Shown: positions 17,806 through 24,030 of the stretch, piece after piece | How positions within the stretch are numbered: position 1 is the first letter of the stretch | Layout of the letters: each line of letters starts with the position of its first letter | NCBI GenBank assembly: GCA_963837285.1 | Contig: CAWIMS010000005.1 | Span: 496,001 to 560,000 of the forward strand | Reading direction: 5' to 3' | Origin: Planosporangium sp963837285 | Lineage (GTDB): Bacteria; Actinomycetota; Actinomycetes; Mycobacteriales; Micromonosporaceae | DNA: 64,000 nt | Notes under the pieces: model-generated | Told to the model about the DNA's origin: nothing | Database searches by the model: none | What the model saw: only the letters and a program-made list of their open reading frames with translations | Translations under genes and position numbers: made by a program

Positions 17806-18609
17806 CTATACGCTGAGCGGATCTAGACCGGCCAGAGTACATGCTATCGCGCGTAGATTCTCGCGGGAAGTCTCTCTCTTGAGTGCTTCGCCGAGCGCGC
17901 CGTCTATCATGCGCGAATCAGCCCGCCGCATCCGGCTGAGTATCACAACTGAACACCAGCGCGCACCTGAGTCTCTTTCGTTGCATGCTTCTGCTGCGAA
18001 CGGTTCGATCTGGCTGTCATTCGTGAGCGGTTGCGCGCTGACAGCGATCCGCCCCGCGTCATCCCACGGCATCCCTAGGACTCGCGAGACAACAGCCGTC
18101 GAATACAACTCGCGGACTTCCGGGTCAATCTTCAGTTGTTGCACAACGTCATTGTCTATCGGAGGGGAGCCGACCTTGGCGAGGATTCCGGCGGCGTTGA
18201 CCCGCAGGATTGGTGAACCGCGCCGCGACCATTTAGCGAGAGAGGCGAGACTCGGCGTGTCTCTGGCAATCATCGCGGCGATGGTCTTATCCACGTCATG
18301 TGAGGTCTGAACCCTCGTCAGAAGCTTCGGACTCTCGTGAGATACATCCTTTGCAATGTCAACCGCAACGTCCGGCGCCGCGCCCCCCACTAGGAACGAT
18401 GAAACCGCCCCCACCAACAACTCGCGCCTGTTCAAATTGTCACCTAGCACCCGCTCATAGGCCCGGATAAGTCCGGGTGTCACCGGCCGTACTCCCGTCT
18501 CCGCATTGCCAAGATAGCTTCGGCTGTAGCCGGTCCGCCGAGCCAATCCCGACAGACTCAATCCGGCAGCCTCACGGGCCCGCCTCAGTGTGGGTCCAAG
18601 GTCGCTCAC
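17806..18609 (-). CDS. XRE-family regulator with C-terminal HEAT-like/sensor region
   Basis: A 267-residue protein. Residues 5-58 are a Cro/CI-type helix-turn-helix (LRRAREAAGLSLSGLARRTG, YSRSYLGNAETG). A twin-Arg-like hydrophobic segment follows (NRRELLVGAVSSFLVGGAA, about 61-79), as in many actinobacterial XRE regulators whose C-terminal part is helical. The rest (about 95-267) contains SLASLAKWSRRGSPILRVNAAGILAKVG, which resembles an alpha-helical HEAT repeat, and no recognised enzyme. GTG 18609 is the start. It is the first gene of the leftward pair with the PPC gene and is divergent from the small-gene operon, so it is the likely master regulator of the island. Confidence 0.85.
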   Translation of the reverse strand: MSDLGPTLRRAREAAGLSLSGLARRTGYSRSYLGNAETGVRPVTPGLIRAYERVLGDNLNRRELLVGAVSSFLVGGAAPDVAVDIAKDVSHESPKLLTRVQTSHDVDKTIAAMIARDTPSLASLAKWSRRGSPILRVNAAGILAKVGSPPIDNDVVQQLKIDPEVRELYSTAVVSRVLGMPWDDAGRIAVSAQPLTNDSQIEPFAAEACNERDSGARWCSVVILSRMRRADSRMIDGALGEALKRETSRENLRAIACTLAGLDPLSV

Positions 18610-18630
18610 CGGTCTACGGCAGTCCTTCTC

Positions 18631-18647
18631 GTTGGAGCGGGTTGGAG
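18631..18647. promoter_or_regulatory. Tandem GTTGGAG repeats in the XRE/small-gene divergent promoter
   Basis: GTTGGAG occurs at 18631-18637 and again at 18641-18647, exactly 10 bp apart, i.e. on the same face of the helix, 22 nt before the XRE start. Same-face direct repeats between divergent genes suggest an operator for the XRE protein. Binding is inferred. Confidence 0.4.
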
Positions 18648-18776
18648 ACAGCTCACCGCTTCAGCTTACGGGACCACCCCGAACACACTGACGTGCACGG
18701 GTGCGGTGGTCGTCATCCCGCCGATGGACCGGCCGCCGCGCCCCCTCAGAGCCCCCTCCAGCCCCCGGGAGTGGCC

Positions 18777-19004
18777 ATGTGGTGGCGACGCAGACGCGAG
18801 GACAGACGCCCGGTACGCGCTGAGGGTGAGCGCATTCCCGATGGTGATCAAGTGTTGTTCCCCGGCCAGCGTGCGCGGTGGTCCGAGTTGATCGCCGAGA
18901 CAACGGAGCTGCCGGTGGTCGTGCCCTTCACGCGCGCCAACCCGCCGGCCACCGACACCACTCGACTCGTCCGGCCGTTCATCCGGGGTCGTGAGCCGTC
19001 ATGA
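18777..19004 (+). CDS. Small basic protein of the island, function unknown
   Basis: A 75-residue protein from ATG 18777, with GGGAG 6 nt upstream. It starts with a strongly basic, Trp/Arg-rich tip (MWWRRRRE) and has the middle segment PDGDQVLFPGQRARWSELIAET. No domain is recognised. It is the first gene of a rightward chain whose members overlap or nearly touch: its TGA overlaps the next ATG (ATGA at 19001). Similar short proteins follow XRE regulators in actinobacterial integrative elements; that placement is the only clue. Confidence 0.6.
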   Translation: MWWRRRREDRRPVRAEGERIPDGDQVLFPGQRARWSELIAETTELPVVVPFTRANPPATDTTRLVRPFIRGREPS

Positions 19005-19057
19005 CCCCTGAGGACATCGACAGGATCGAACAAGCTCACCGGGCCGTCGTGAGGTGA
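19001..19057 (+). CDS. 18-codon ORF coupled to the preceding gene
   Basis: ATG 19001 overlaps the stop of the upstream gene (ATGA). It codes for MTPEDIDRIEQAHRAVVR and stops. The next ORF starts at 19065 in another frame. Either this is a leader peptide or it is the N-terminus of a gene that suffered a frameshift before 19065. The helix-like start looks like the first 18 residues of a longer protein. Confidence 0.35.
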   Translation: MTPEDIDRIEQAHRAVVR

Positions 19058-19064
19058 CAGAACG

Positions 19065-19211
19065 GTGCTGTTGGGTATCCGCTACACCTGCGGCAGTTCG
19101 TGGCTCTGCGAGGTTCTGAGGCTGGCGGATGACGCCGGTAAAGCCAGGGCCGCCATCCAGCGTGAATATCGCGACCGTGGCGACAATGAGTTTTGGGTGA
19201 CCGACGAATGA
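19065..19211 (+). CDS. Small island protein (48 aa), possibly the 3' part of a frameshifted gene
   Basis: From GTG 19065 the frame codes for LLGIRYTCGSSWLCEV, then LRLADDAGKARAAIQREYRDRG, ending FWVTDE. The composition looks protein-like and the stop overlaps the next ATG as ATGA. A stop codon lies 12 nt before the GTG in this frame, so no longer start exists. It may continue the 19001 ORF after an indel. Two Cys residues are present but no full zinc motif. Confidence 0.4.
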   Translation: MLLGIRYTCGSSWLCEVLRLADDAGKARAAIQREYRDRGDNEFWVTDE

Positions 19212-19360
19212 CGCCACTCATTGAGCCCAAGGCATCGATCCCGCCGCCGTCCCGTGAATTGCGATGCTGCGCGATGCCGCTCGTGTGGTGCCAGGGTCGA
19301 TGGGTCCATGTCCAAGACAAGACCCCGTGTGTTTCAGACGACGTGATTCGTAAAAGGTGA
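19208..19360 (+). CDS. Small Cys-containing island protein (50 aa)
   Basis: ATG 19208 overlaps the preceding stop by 4 nt. The product has a CC pair at residues 20-21, single Cys at 28 and 41, and a Trp-rich middle (MPLVWCQGRWVHVQDKTPC). The spacing would suit a small zinc-binding or disulfide-linked fold. No family is recognised. It is the fourth member of the coupled chain. Confidence 0.45.
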   Translation: MTPLIEPKASIPPPSRELRCCAMPLVWCQGRWVHVQDKTPCVSDDVIRKR

Positions 19361-19380
19361 GGCACGGCAAACGTCTGATA

Positions 19381-19530
19381 GTGAGCGATGAAATCGGCGT
19401 TGTCATGCTCTGCCGGTGTGGCCGATGGGGCATTGCCACGTCAACTATCGAGTGCGCCGAGGAAGCATATTCGACAGAGCATTTAGCCGAGATGAGTCTC
19501 TGGTACACCCGATACGACGACGAGGAATGA
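19381..19530 (+). CDS. Small island protein (49 aa) with CxC
   Basis: GTG 19381 opens a 49-codon frame with MLCRCGRWGIATSTIECAEEAYS and an acidic end (DDEE). Its TGA overlaps ATG 19527 of the next gene as ATGA, so the chain of translational coupling continues. Three Cys residues suggest a possible metal site. No known domain. Confidence 0.45.
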   Translation: MSDEIGVVMLCRCGRWGIATSTIECAEEAYSTEHLAEMSLWYTRYDDEE

Positions 19531-19679
19531 CGATGGCGAAGGATAACGGTCCATGTAAGGCATGCCATGGCAGGGGTGGCGTGGCCACCATTCTGCCCGA
19601 CCCAGCCACCGGCAAGTTCAAACGCGTGTGGATTACCTGCACGGTCTGCGATGGATCCGGACGAGACCCCGGATATTGA
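19527..19679 (+). CDS. Zinc-ribbon microprotein with two DnaJ-type CxxCxGxG knuckles
   Basis: A 50-residue protein if the ATGA-coupled ATG 19527 is used; 48 if ATG 19533, which has AGGA six nt upstream, is used. It has two zinc knuckles: CKACHGRGG and CTVCDGSGRD, separated by an 18-residue basic hairpin (PDPATGKFKRVWI). This is the metal half of the DnaJ central domain with no J-domain or substrate domain. It is the last gene before the hairpin that the insertion sequence interrupts. Function unknown; RNA or protein binding is plausible. Confidence 0.6.
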   Translation: MTMAKDNGPCKACHGRGGVATILPDPATGKFKRVWITCTVCDGSGRDPGY

Positions 19680-19704
19680 GAGACGCCGGGCGGGGGAACA
19701 GCTA

Positions 19705-19714
19705 GGGGAACAGT
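19705..19714. repeat. Target-site duplication, left copy (GGGGAACAGT)
   Basis: Ten bases directly before the left inverted repeat are identical to the ten after the right inverted repeat (21091-21100). A related copy of GGGGAACAG lies just upstream (19693-19701). Confidence 0.85.
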
Positions 19715-21090
19715 CAGGGGGATTTCAAAGTCGATTAGGCTTGTTGATCAACGTTCTGAGGGCGGCAGCCAGCACCGGCAGGATCCGCATCCGGTCTGCG
19801 GCGATACTTTCGGTCAGGCGCTTGACCTGGGAGACCTGCGCCAGGCGGAACAGGCCGAGGACCAGGTTCCTCAAGATCGCCATGGCGTGCGGGCCGTTGC
19901 CGACGTACGCGCCCTGCTGATCCTCGCCGAAGACCACATCGCGGGGCCAGTGCACCAGGTTCTCAATTCCCCATTGGCCTCGCACGAATCCGGCCACCTG
20001 CGCCGGTGTTGCCCGGCCCGCGGACAGGCTCGTCACCCCATGCACGACCTCCTTGGCCACCCGCTGGCCGAACGGATCGAAGCGCTCGCGCAGCAGTCGA
20101 AACACCCGCGCGGCCTCGGGAAAGTCGACCTCGTCGGCGTCGGCGAGCCACATCGACCGGCGGATGGTGTCGCCGTCGCGCGGCTCGACGGCACTCCAGT
20201 CGGCGGCGGCCACCACGGCCGGGGGCAACGCGTCGGCGATCTGCCGCAACAGGCCCGGTTGGTTGCCCTTGACCTGTAGGACGTAGTCGCCGCCCCGCTC
20301 GGCGACCAGATAGTCGGCCGTGACGTGCTGGGCGTGCGCGGCATCGGCGGTCACCACCCGGCCGTCCAGGTCCACACCGTCCAGCAGCGCGCGGACCTGG
20401 GTGATCTCCGTCGTGCCCGCCGGTACCCGCACCTGCCCCACCACGATCGCCGTCGCGTGGGCCATCGCCGAGAACAGCTGCACCTCGCCATCGGCGGTGC
20501 CGGCGTCACGGACGGTCTTGCCGTCGATCGCCAACCCGAGCAGCGTCTGCGGGTTGACCGCCGGCAGCGACGCCAGCCACGAGCCGACCACCCGGTCGGC
20601 GGCGTCACCATCGACCGCGATCAGCACCCGGCGGATCGTCGAGCCGCTGGGGGCCTGCACGACACCCAGCGCGGGACACGACCGGGCGCCGGCCAGGGCC
20701 AGCAACGACTGGGGCAGGTCAGCGACCCGGTCACCGACCTGCCGGTAGGTCTTCGCGCCAGCCAGGACCGCGAACACCGCCACCGTCAGGATCGTGGCCA
20801 ACCCATGGCGCACCCCGCGCTGTTTGCGCGGATCCGTGACCGTCCCCAGCATCGACACCAGCTCCCGCACCGCCCAGGCGTCCGGTAACACCTGCCCCAG
20901 GCCCGCAACGCCGGTACCAGACGACCCAGCCGAGACATGCGACACTGACACCCGTAGCTCCTCGCTCTTCGATGACGTGTTTGTAGAGATCCACATCATC
21001 GCAAGACGAGGAGCTACACCTATCCCCACCCCAGAAACAAGACCAAGCTAGCAGCACAAACAAAGATCAAACCACTTTGGAATCACCCTG
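19715..21090. mobile_element. ISAs1-family insertion sequence (1376 bp)
   Basis: A complete element: one transposase gene, imperfect terminal inverted repeats (left CAGGGGGATTTCAAAGT from 19715; right end, read inward, CAGGGTGATTCCAAAGT from 21090) and perfect 10-bp direct repeats outside. ISAs1-family elements carry a single DDE transposase and make 8-10 bp duplications. The intact repeats suggest a recent insertion. Confidence 0.9.
19725..20951 (-). CDS. ISAs1-family DDE transposase
   Basis: A 408-residue transposase. GTG 20951 follows GAGGAG; earlier frame codons are not needed. The N-terminal H-repeat-like region reads SMLGTVTDPRKQRGVRHGLATIL and GDRVADLPQSLL. The DDE catalytic core shows LLGLAIDGKTVRDA (first Asp), VVTADAAHAQH (second Asp) and the C-terminal WGIENLVHWPRDVVFGED with the conserved Glu. 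It fills the element almost fully and reads leftward. No frameshift or stop interrupts it, so it is probably active. Confidence 0.94.
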   Translation of the reverse strand: MSVSHVSAGSSGTGVAGLGQVLPDAWAVRELVSMLGTVTDPRKQRGVRHGLATILTVAVFAVLAGAKTYRQVGDRVADLPQSLLALAGARSCPALGVVQAPSGSTIRRVLIAVDGDAADRVVGSWLASLPAVNPQTLLGLAIDGKTVRDAGTADGEVQLFSAMAHATAIVVGQVRVPAGTTEITQVRALLDGVDLDGRVVTADAAHAQHVTADYLVAERGGDYVLQVKGNQPGLLRQIADALPPAVVAAADWSAVEPRDGDTIRRSMWLADADEVDFPEAARVFRLLRERFDPFGQRVAKEVVHGVTSLSAGRATPAQVAGFVRGQWGIENLVHWPRDVVFGEDQQGAYVGNGPHAMAILRNLVLGLFRLAQVSQVKRLTESIAADRMRILPVLAAALRTLINKPNRL

Positions 21091-21100
21091 GGGGAACAGT
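21091..21100. repeat. Target-site duplication, right copy (GGGGAACAGT)
   Basis: Identical to 19705-19714 and directly adjacent to the right end of the insertion sequence. Confidence 0.85.
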
Positions 21101-21150
21101 CCCCCGCCCGGCCCAACTTCACAACCGACCGGAGTCAGGGGAGGCCGCAA

Positions 21151-21420
21151 ATGAACCGGTCATTCTCAACTGTGGCGCTCGTGCTCAACGTCTGCATCCT
21201 GATGGCACAAAAGCAGATCTGCGGATACTGCAGGGGCAGAGGCTCGACCCGAATCGAGCGTGTGAAATACGAGTCCTGCGGGCGCTGTGGCGGCAAGGGT
21301 GGAAAGAAATCCGGCAAGGTGTGGGTGCCCTGCTCGGCCTGCGGTGGGGCCGGTGGCAAGAGCCGAACCCAGGTGATCCAGGCGACGTGTAGCAACTGCG
21401 GCGGCCGGGGATTTCGGTAG
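21151..21420 (+). CDS. DnaJ-zinc-finger-only microprotein (four CxxCxGxG repeats)
   Basis: An 89-residue protein. ATG 21151 is preceded by GGGGAGG at the right distance; a second ATG at 21202 would give a 72-residue form starting MAQKQICGYC without a visible ribosome site, so the 17-residue hydrophobic leader may or may not be real. Four knuckles follow in order: CGYCRGRG, CGRCGGKGG, CSACGGAGG and CSNCGGRGF, the exact layout of the DnaJ Cys-rich domain that binds two zinc ions. J-domain, GF-linker and C-terminal substrate domain are absent. Between knuckles the linkers are basic (KKSGKVWV). It sits just after the hairpin on the island. Confidence 0.75.
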   Translation: MNRSFSTVALVLNVCILMAQKQICGYCRGRGSTRIERVKYESCGRCGGKGGKKSGKVWVPCSACGGAGGKSRTQVIQATCSNCGGRGFR

Positions 21421-21430
21421 GGTGGATGGC

Positions 21431-21649
21431 ATGAGCGAGTCGATCGACTGGGACGACCCGAGCAACCCGCCGGCCGGGTACACGGTGGTCGACTGCCCCG
21501 GTTGCTCGTCGGGCGGGCCGAAACCGCGTCACCAGAAGATGGCTGTGCGGTCGACCCCCGAGGCCGGCGTGAGCCAGGCGACGTCATTCTGCCCGGTGTG
21601 CAAGGGGTGCGGCTGGATGCTGTACCGAACTGCTGAACTCGAACTCTGA
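21431..21649 (+). CDS. Small zinc-ribbon protein of the island
   Basis: A 72-residue protein from ATG 21431, ten nt after the previous stop, with GGGTGG upstream; GTG 21422 is an alternative. Acidic N-terminus (SESIDWDDPSNPP), then CPGC and CPVCKGCG knuckles about 35 residues apart, and a basic loop (PKPRHQK). It pairs with the preceding DnaJ-finger gene as an operon. No further domain. A role in nucleic-acid handling on the element is a guess. Confidence 0.65.
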   Translation: MSESIDWDDPSNPPAGYTVVDCPGCSSGGPKPRHQKMAVRSTPEAGVSQATSFCPVCKGCGWMLYRTAELEL

Positions 21650-21819
21650 GCCCGGCCTGACCTTGACCAGGTCATGACCAAAGGTCGCGGCGCCGCGAGG
21701 TTTCGACCTGCACCGGTCTGACGAGATCCACTCCAGAACCCTTACGCCGCAACGGTTTCCCGAGGACTGGCGCCAGAAGCCAACCCTCATATCCACCCAT
21801 ACCGGTTGTGCACCCTGAA

Positions 21820-22719
21820 TCACAGCGCGGTCTTGCCCACGCCCGCGGTGCCGGCGATCGCCGAGATCACCGCGGTACGCCAGGACTGCCCGTCGGACAG
21901 CAGCCGATCCAGGGCGGTGAGACCGTCGATGCGCCCGGTGAACCCCGGCACGTCCCGGGGCAGCTGCGCGGGTGCCGGTCCCACGCCCGACGACGGCGCC
22001 CGATCGTCGCGCAACACCATCTCGTGGATCCGGCGCAGCGGCGCCGAGGGGTCGACGCCCAGCTCCTCGGCCAGCCGGCTGGCAAGCGCCTGGTAGGCGT
22101 GCAGTGCCTCGGCACGGCGGCCGGACCGGTACAGCGCGGTCATCCACAACCCGACCAGCCGCTCCCGCAGCGGATGATCGGTCACGAGCGCTTCCAGCCG
22201 CGCGAGCGCCGCTTCCTGACCGGCGTGGGAAAGCTCCAGCTCCAGGCAGTCCTCCCACACCGCCAGCCGCTGCTCCTCCAGCCGCGCGGCCTCCCGGCCG
22301 AGCGGGTCCCCGGCCGACCTGACCAGCCCGGCCAACGCCGGGCCGCGCCACAGCGCGAGCGCCTCGCGCAACAGCCGGGAGTCCCCGGTCGACCGGCCCC
22401 GATGCGCCAGCTCCGCGAACACGACGGCGTCCAGCTCGCCCTCGGCCACCCGCAGGCGGTAACCGTCACCGTCGGTATTGATGAACCCACCCGCCCGGGT
22501 CAACACCGCGCGCAGCTCGGCCACCCGGTTGCGCACCTGACGCCGTACCGTGGCCGGCGGGTCGTCGCCCCAGCCCACCTCCACCAGCGTGGCCATTGGC
22601 ACCGCCCGGTTGGGGCTGACCAGCATCGCCGCGAGCACCCGGCGCTGGCGAAGGCCACCCAGGTCGAGTTGATCGCCGCCCGCCCGGACCTCGATCGGTC
22701 CCAGAATGCGGAACTCCAT
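21820..22719 (-). CDS. AfsR/SARP-type regulator, 5' half (DNA-binding and BTAD domains), truncated in the Walker A motif
   Basis: ATG 22719 has GGGAGGTCGG just upstream. The 299-residue product keeps the winged helix (MEFRILGPIEVRAGG) and the whole BTAD domain, then enters the NB-ARC ATPase and stops with TGA straight after GTAGVGKTAL. The same point in the intact regulator at 8848-11595 is also near residue 299. The rest of the gene is at 15579-16667. Because short SARPs of 250-300 residues consist of just these two domains, this product could still bind DNA and act without the ATPase/TPR control. No frame defects are visible within the fragment. Confidence 0.85.
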   Translation of the reverse strand: MEFRILGPIEVRAGGDQLDLGGLRQRRVLAAMLVSPNRAVPMATLVEVGWGDDPPATVRRQVRNRVAELRAVLTRAGGFINTDGDGYRLRVAEGELDAVVFAELAHRGRSTGDSRLLREALALWRGPALAGLVRSAGDPLGREAARLEEQRLAVWEDCLELELSHAGQEAALARLEALVTDHPLRERLVGLWMTALYRSGRRAEALHAYQALASRLAEELGVDPSAPLRRIHEMVLRDDRAPSSGVGPAPAQLPRDVPGFTGRIDGLTALDRLLSDGQSWRTAVISAIAGTAGVGKTAL

Positions 22720-22836
22720 CCGACCTCCCCCGTCCGACACCCACCATAGGTCGAGGCCGATGCACACCGTGCACCCCCTCCGGCCCGCCGGTGTCGGACG
22801 CTGGGTAGCCGGGCTGGGAACGGGTCCAATGGGGAC

Positions 22837-23466
22837 TCAGAATCCGATCGCCTCGCGGAGCAGCAGGACGGTGCCGCGCCCGCGTTGGTATTCCGCGTTG
22901 AGGATGAGCAGGCGGTTGATGGCGCTGGGCTGCCCGTAGGCCACCTGGGCGCGGGCGTTCTCCAGCGGGAGGGCGTGTTCCTCGACGCGGCGCAGCGCGG
23001 TGCCCAGGTCGGGCACCACCTTCTGTGCGCCGACGATCCAGATCGCCCGGGCGGCGCCACCGGCGTAGGCGGGTAGTTGGCTTCCGCTGGCCGAGGCGAT
23101 GACGAGGGAGCCGGTTTCGGTGAGCGCGGCGACGCTGCCCACGGCGACGTCGGGGCTGGCGAGCAGCCGCCGGATGTCGTCGGCGCGGGTGGCGCGGTCC
23201 ATGGCCAGAACGCGTGGCCTGACGGCCTGGTACCGCCCGCTGGCGTTGATGTCCTCCTCGATGCCGGACAGGCGGAGGGTCTCGCTGGCGCCGGTGAACA
23301 CGCATGCGCCCACCGGGATCAGATCCTTGACCCGGCTGCGCGCGGTGGCGGCGTCATCGAGGATCTCGACGGTGAAACCGTGTGCCGCCAACGAGGTGGC
23401 CGCCCGTTCCAGGCTCTGCGCGGGCGCCGGGTCGGCGAACACCGTGGTCGGAATCGGGGTCGTCAT
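22837..23466 (-). CDS. LUD-domain protein (LutC/YkgG-like)
   Basis: A 209-residue single LUD (DUF162) domain. ATG 23466 has AGGAGG upstream and overlaps the end of the SnoaL-like gene as ATGA. Typical segments are VFTGASETLRLSGI, SPDVAVGSVAALTETGSLV with the Glu/Thr-Gly turn, and RAIWIVGAQKVVPDLGTAL. LutC is part of lactate oxidation together with LutA and LutB, but those subunits are absent, as for many solitary actinobacterial LUD proteins. Here it is the second gene of an operon that begins at an ECF41-type promoter, so it probably belongs to the SigJ regulon. Confidence 0.87.
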   Translation of the reverse strand: MTTPIPTTVFADPAPAQSLERAATSLAAHGFTVEILDDAATARSRVKDLIPVGACVFTGASETLRLSGIEEDINASGRYQAVRPRVLAMDRATRADDIRRLLASPDVAVGSVAALTETGSLVIASASGSQLPAYAGGAARAIWIVGAQKVVPDLGTALRRVEEHALPLENARAQVAYGQPSAINRLLILNAEYQRGRGTVLLLREAIGF

Positions 23467-23930
23467 GATGCCTCCTGGGTTGGTCGGTCGGTATCAGCGG
23501 GTGCCGAGCCCGTCAGCGGAGTGGTGTCGACGTACCGGACCTCGTAGACGCGTTCGGTGAACTTCCAGCCGTCGTCGGTGCGCTGGTACCGGTCGTGGTA
23601 GATGGCGTAGTTCACGTTCGAGCCGCCGTCCCGCATGCGGATGACCTCGTGGAGATAGGCCCGGCCGGACGCGGCGTCGCCGTCCAGCCGGATGATGCCC
23701 GGGTGCGTGGTCTGCACGAAGTACTCGACCAGATCCGGTACCCGCTCACCCCAGGCGCGGATCTGTTCCCAGCCGACGAGGTCGACGGGGACGTTGGGCA
23801 TCCGTAGCGCGCCGTCCGGTGTGAACAGTGACGCGACGCGCCCGTAGTCGCGCATCATCACCGCGTCGGTGTACTCGCCGCGTAGCGCCTCGATCTCGAC
23901 GCGGTCGGCGATGGCCTGAAAGTCGCTCAT
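23463..23930 (-). CDS. SnoaL/NTF2-like protein
   Basis: A 155-residue cone-shaped NTF2-like domain: helix IADRVEIEALRGEYTDAVMMRDY, SLFTPDGALRMP, then beta strands ending KFTERVYEVRYVDTTP. AAGGAGGAG is well placed before ATG 23930. The C-terminal domain of the neighbouring ECF41 sigma factor has the same fold, and free-standing SnoaL-like proteins are frequent targets of these sigma factors. It is first in the operon with the LUD gene. Enzymatic role unknown: an aldol cyclase, dehydratase or binding role are all known for the fold. Confidence 0.85.
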   Translation of the reverse strand: MSDFQAIADRVEIEALRGEYTDAVMMRDYGRVASLFTPDGALRMPNVPVDLVGWEQIRAWGERVPDLVEYFVQTTHPGIIRLDGDAASGRAYLHEVIRMRDGGSNVNYAIYHDRYQRTDDGWKFTERVYEVRYVDTTPLTGSAPADTDRPTQEAS

Positions 23931-23956
23931 CGTCTCCTCCTTGTCACGCTGAACTC

Positions 23957-23981
23957 GACGACACAGCCACGCGGAATGTGA
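23957..23981 (-). promoter_or_regulatory. ECF41-type promoter of the SnoaL-LUD operon
   Basis: On the minus strand TCACA (23981-23977) is followed by 16 nt and CGTC (23960-23957), then the gene start 27 nt later with a ribosome site between. The same two elements with the same spacing face the sigma gene. This agrees with the published ECF41 signature (TGTCACA/CGTC). Confidence 0.65.
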
Positions 23982-23996
23982 GGCGACCCGGCAGCG

Positions 23997-24021
23997 TCAC
24001 ATTTCGGCGCCCTGCGTCGTC
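23997..24021 (+). promoter_or_regulatory. ECF41-type autoregulatory promoter of the sigma factor gene
   Basis: GTCACA (TCACA at 23997-24001), 16 nt, CGTC at 24018-24021. Transcription would begin within a few bases of ATG 24031, so the sigma mRNA is probably leaderless. Confidence 0.65.
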
Positions 24022-24030
24022 GTAGACACC

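Larger units (their letters stand above)
19685..21112. repeat. 13-bp hairpin whose loop was opened by the insertion sequence
   Basis: The 13-mer GCCGGGCGGGGGA (19685-19697) and its exact complement TCCCCCGCCCGGC (21100-21112) flank the insertion sequence. With the element and one copy of its target duplication removed, they would form a perfect 13-bp stem with a 16-nt loop just after the microprotein gene at 19679. It may be the operon terminator or a replication or transfer hairpin of the island. Confidence 0.7.
16668..21822. mobile_element. Integrated mobile island (decayed AICE- or phage-like) that splits an AfsR-type gene
   Basis: About 5.15 kb of visibly less G+C-rich DNA lies between two halves of one regulator gene. 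Contents in order: DUF3631 ATPase remnant, PPC-domain gene and XRE gene (leftward), then a rightward chain of tiny overlapping genes, a hairpin interrupted by an ISAs1-family element, and two more zinc-ribbon microprotein genes. XRE regulators, DUF3631 proteins and short Cys-rich genes are usual in actinobacterial integrative elements. No integrase, excisionase, tRNA or attachment repeat is visible, so it is a remnant or was carried in by rearrangement. The borders (about 16668 and 21822) are where regulator similarity stops. Confidence 0.65.

Noticed and set aside
16668..21822. An intact integrative element or prophage
   Set aside because: No integrase, relaxase, Rep or attachment-site repeats; the DUF3631 gene is broken. 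Called a remnant island instead.
8848..22719. A secondary-metabolite cluster around the AfsR-type regulators
   Set aside because: No PKS, NRPS, terpene cyclase or RiPP core gene is present; regulators alone do not define a cluster.
22837..23466. Part of a lactate oxidation operon (LutABC)
   Set aside because: Only the LUD-domain protein is present; LutA- and LutB-like genes are absent and the operon partner is SnoaL-like.
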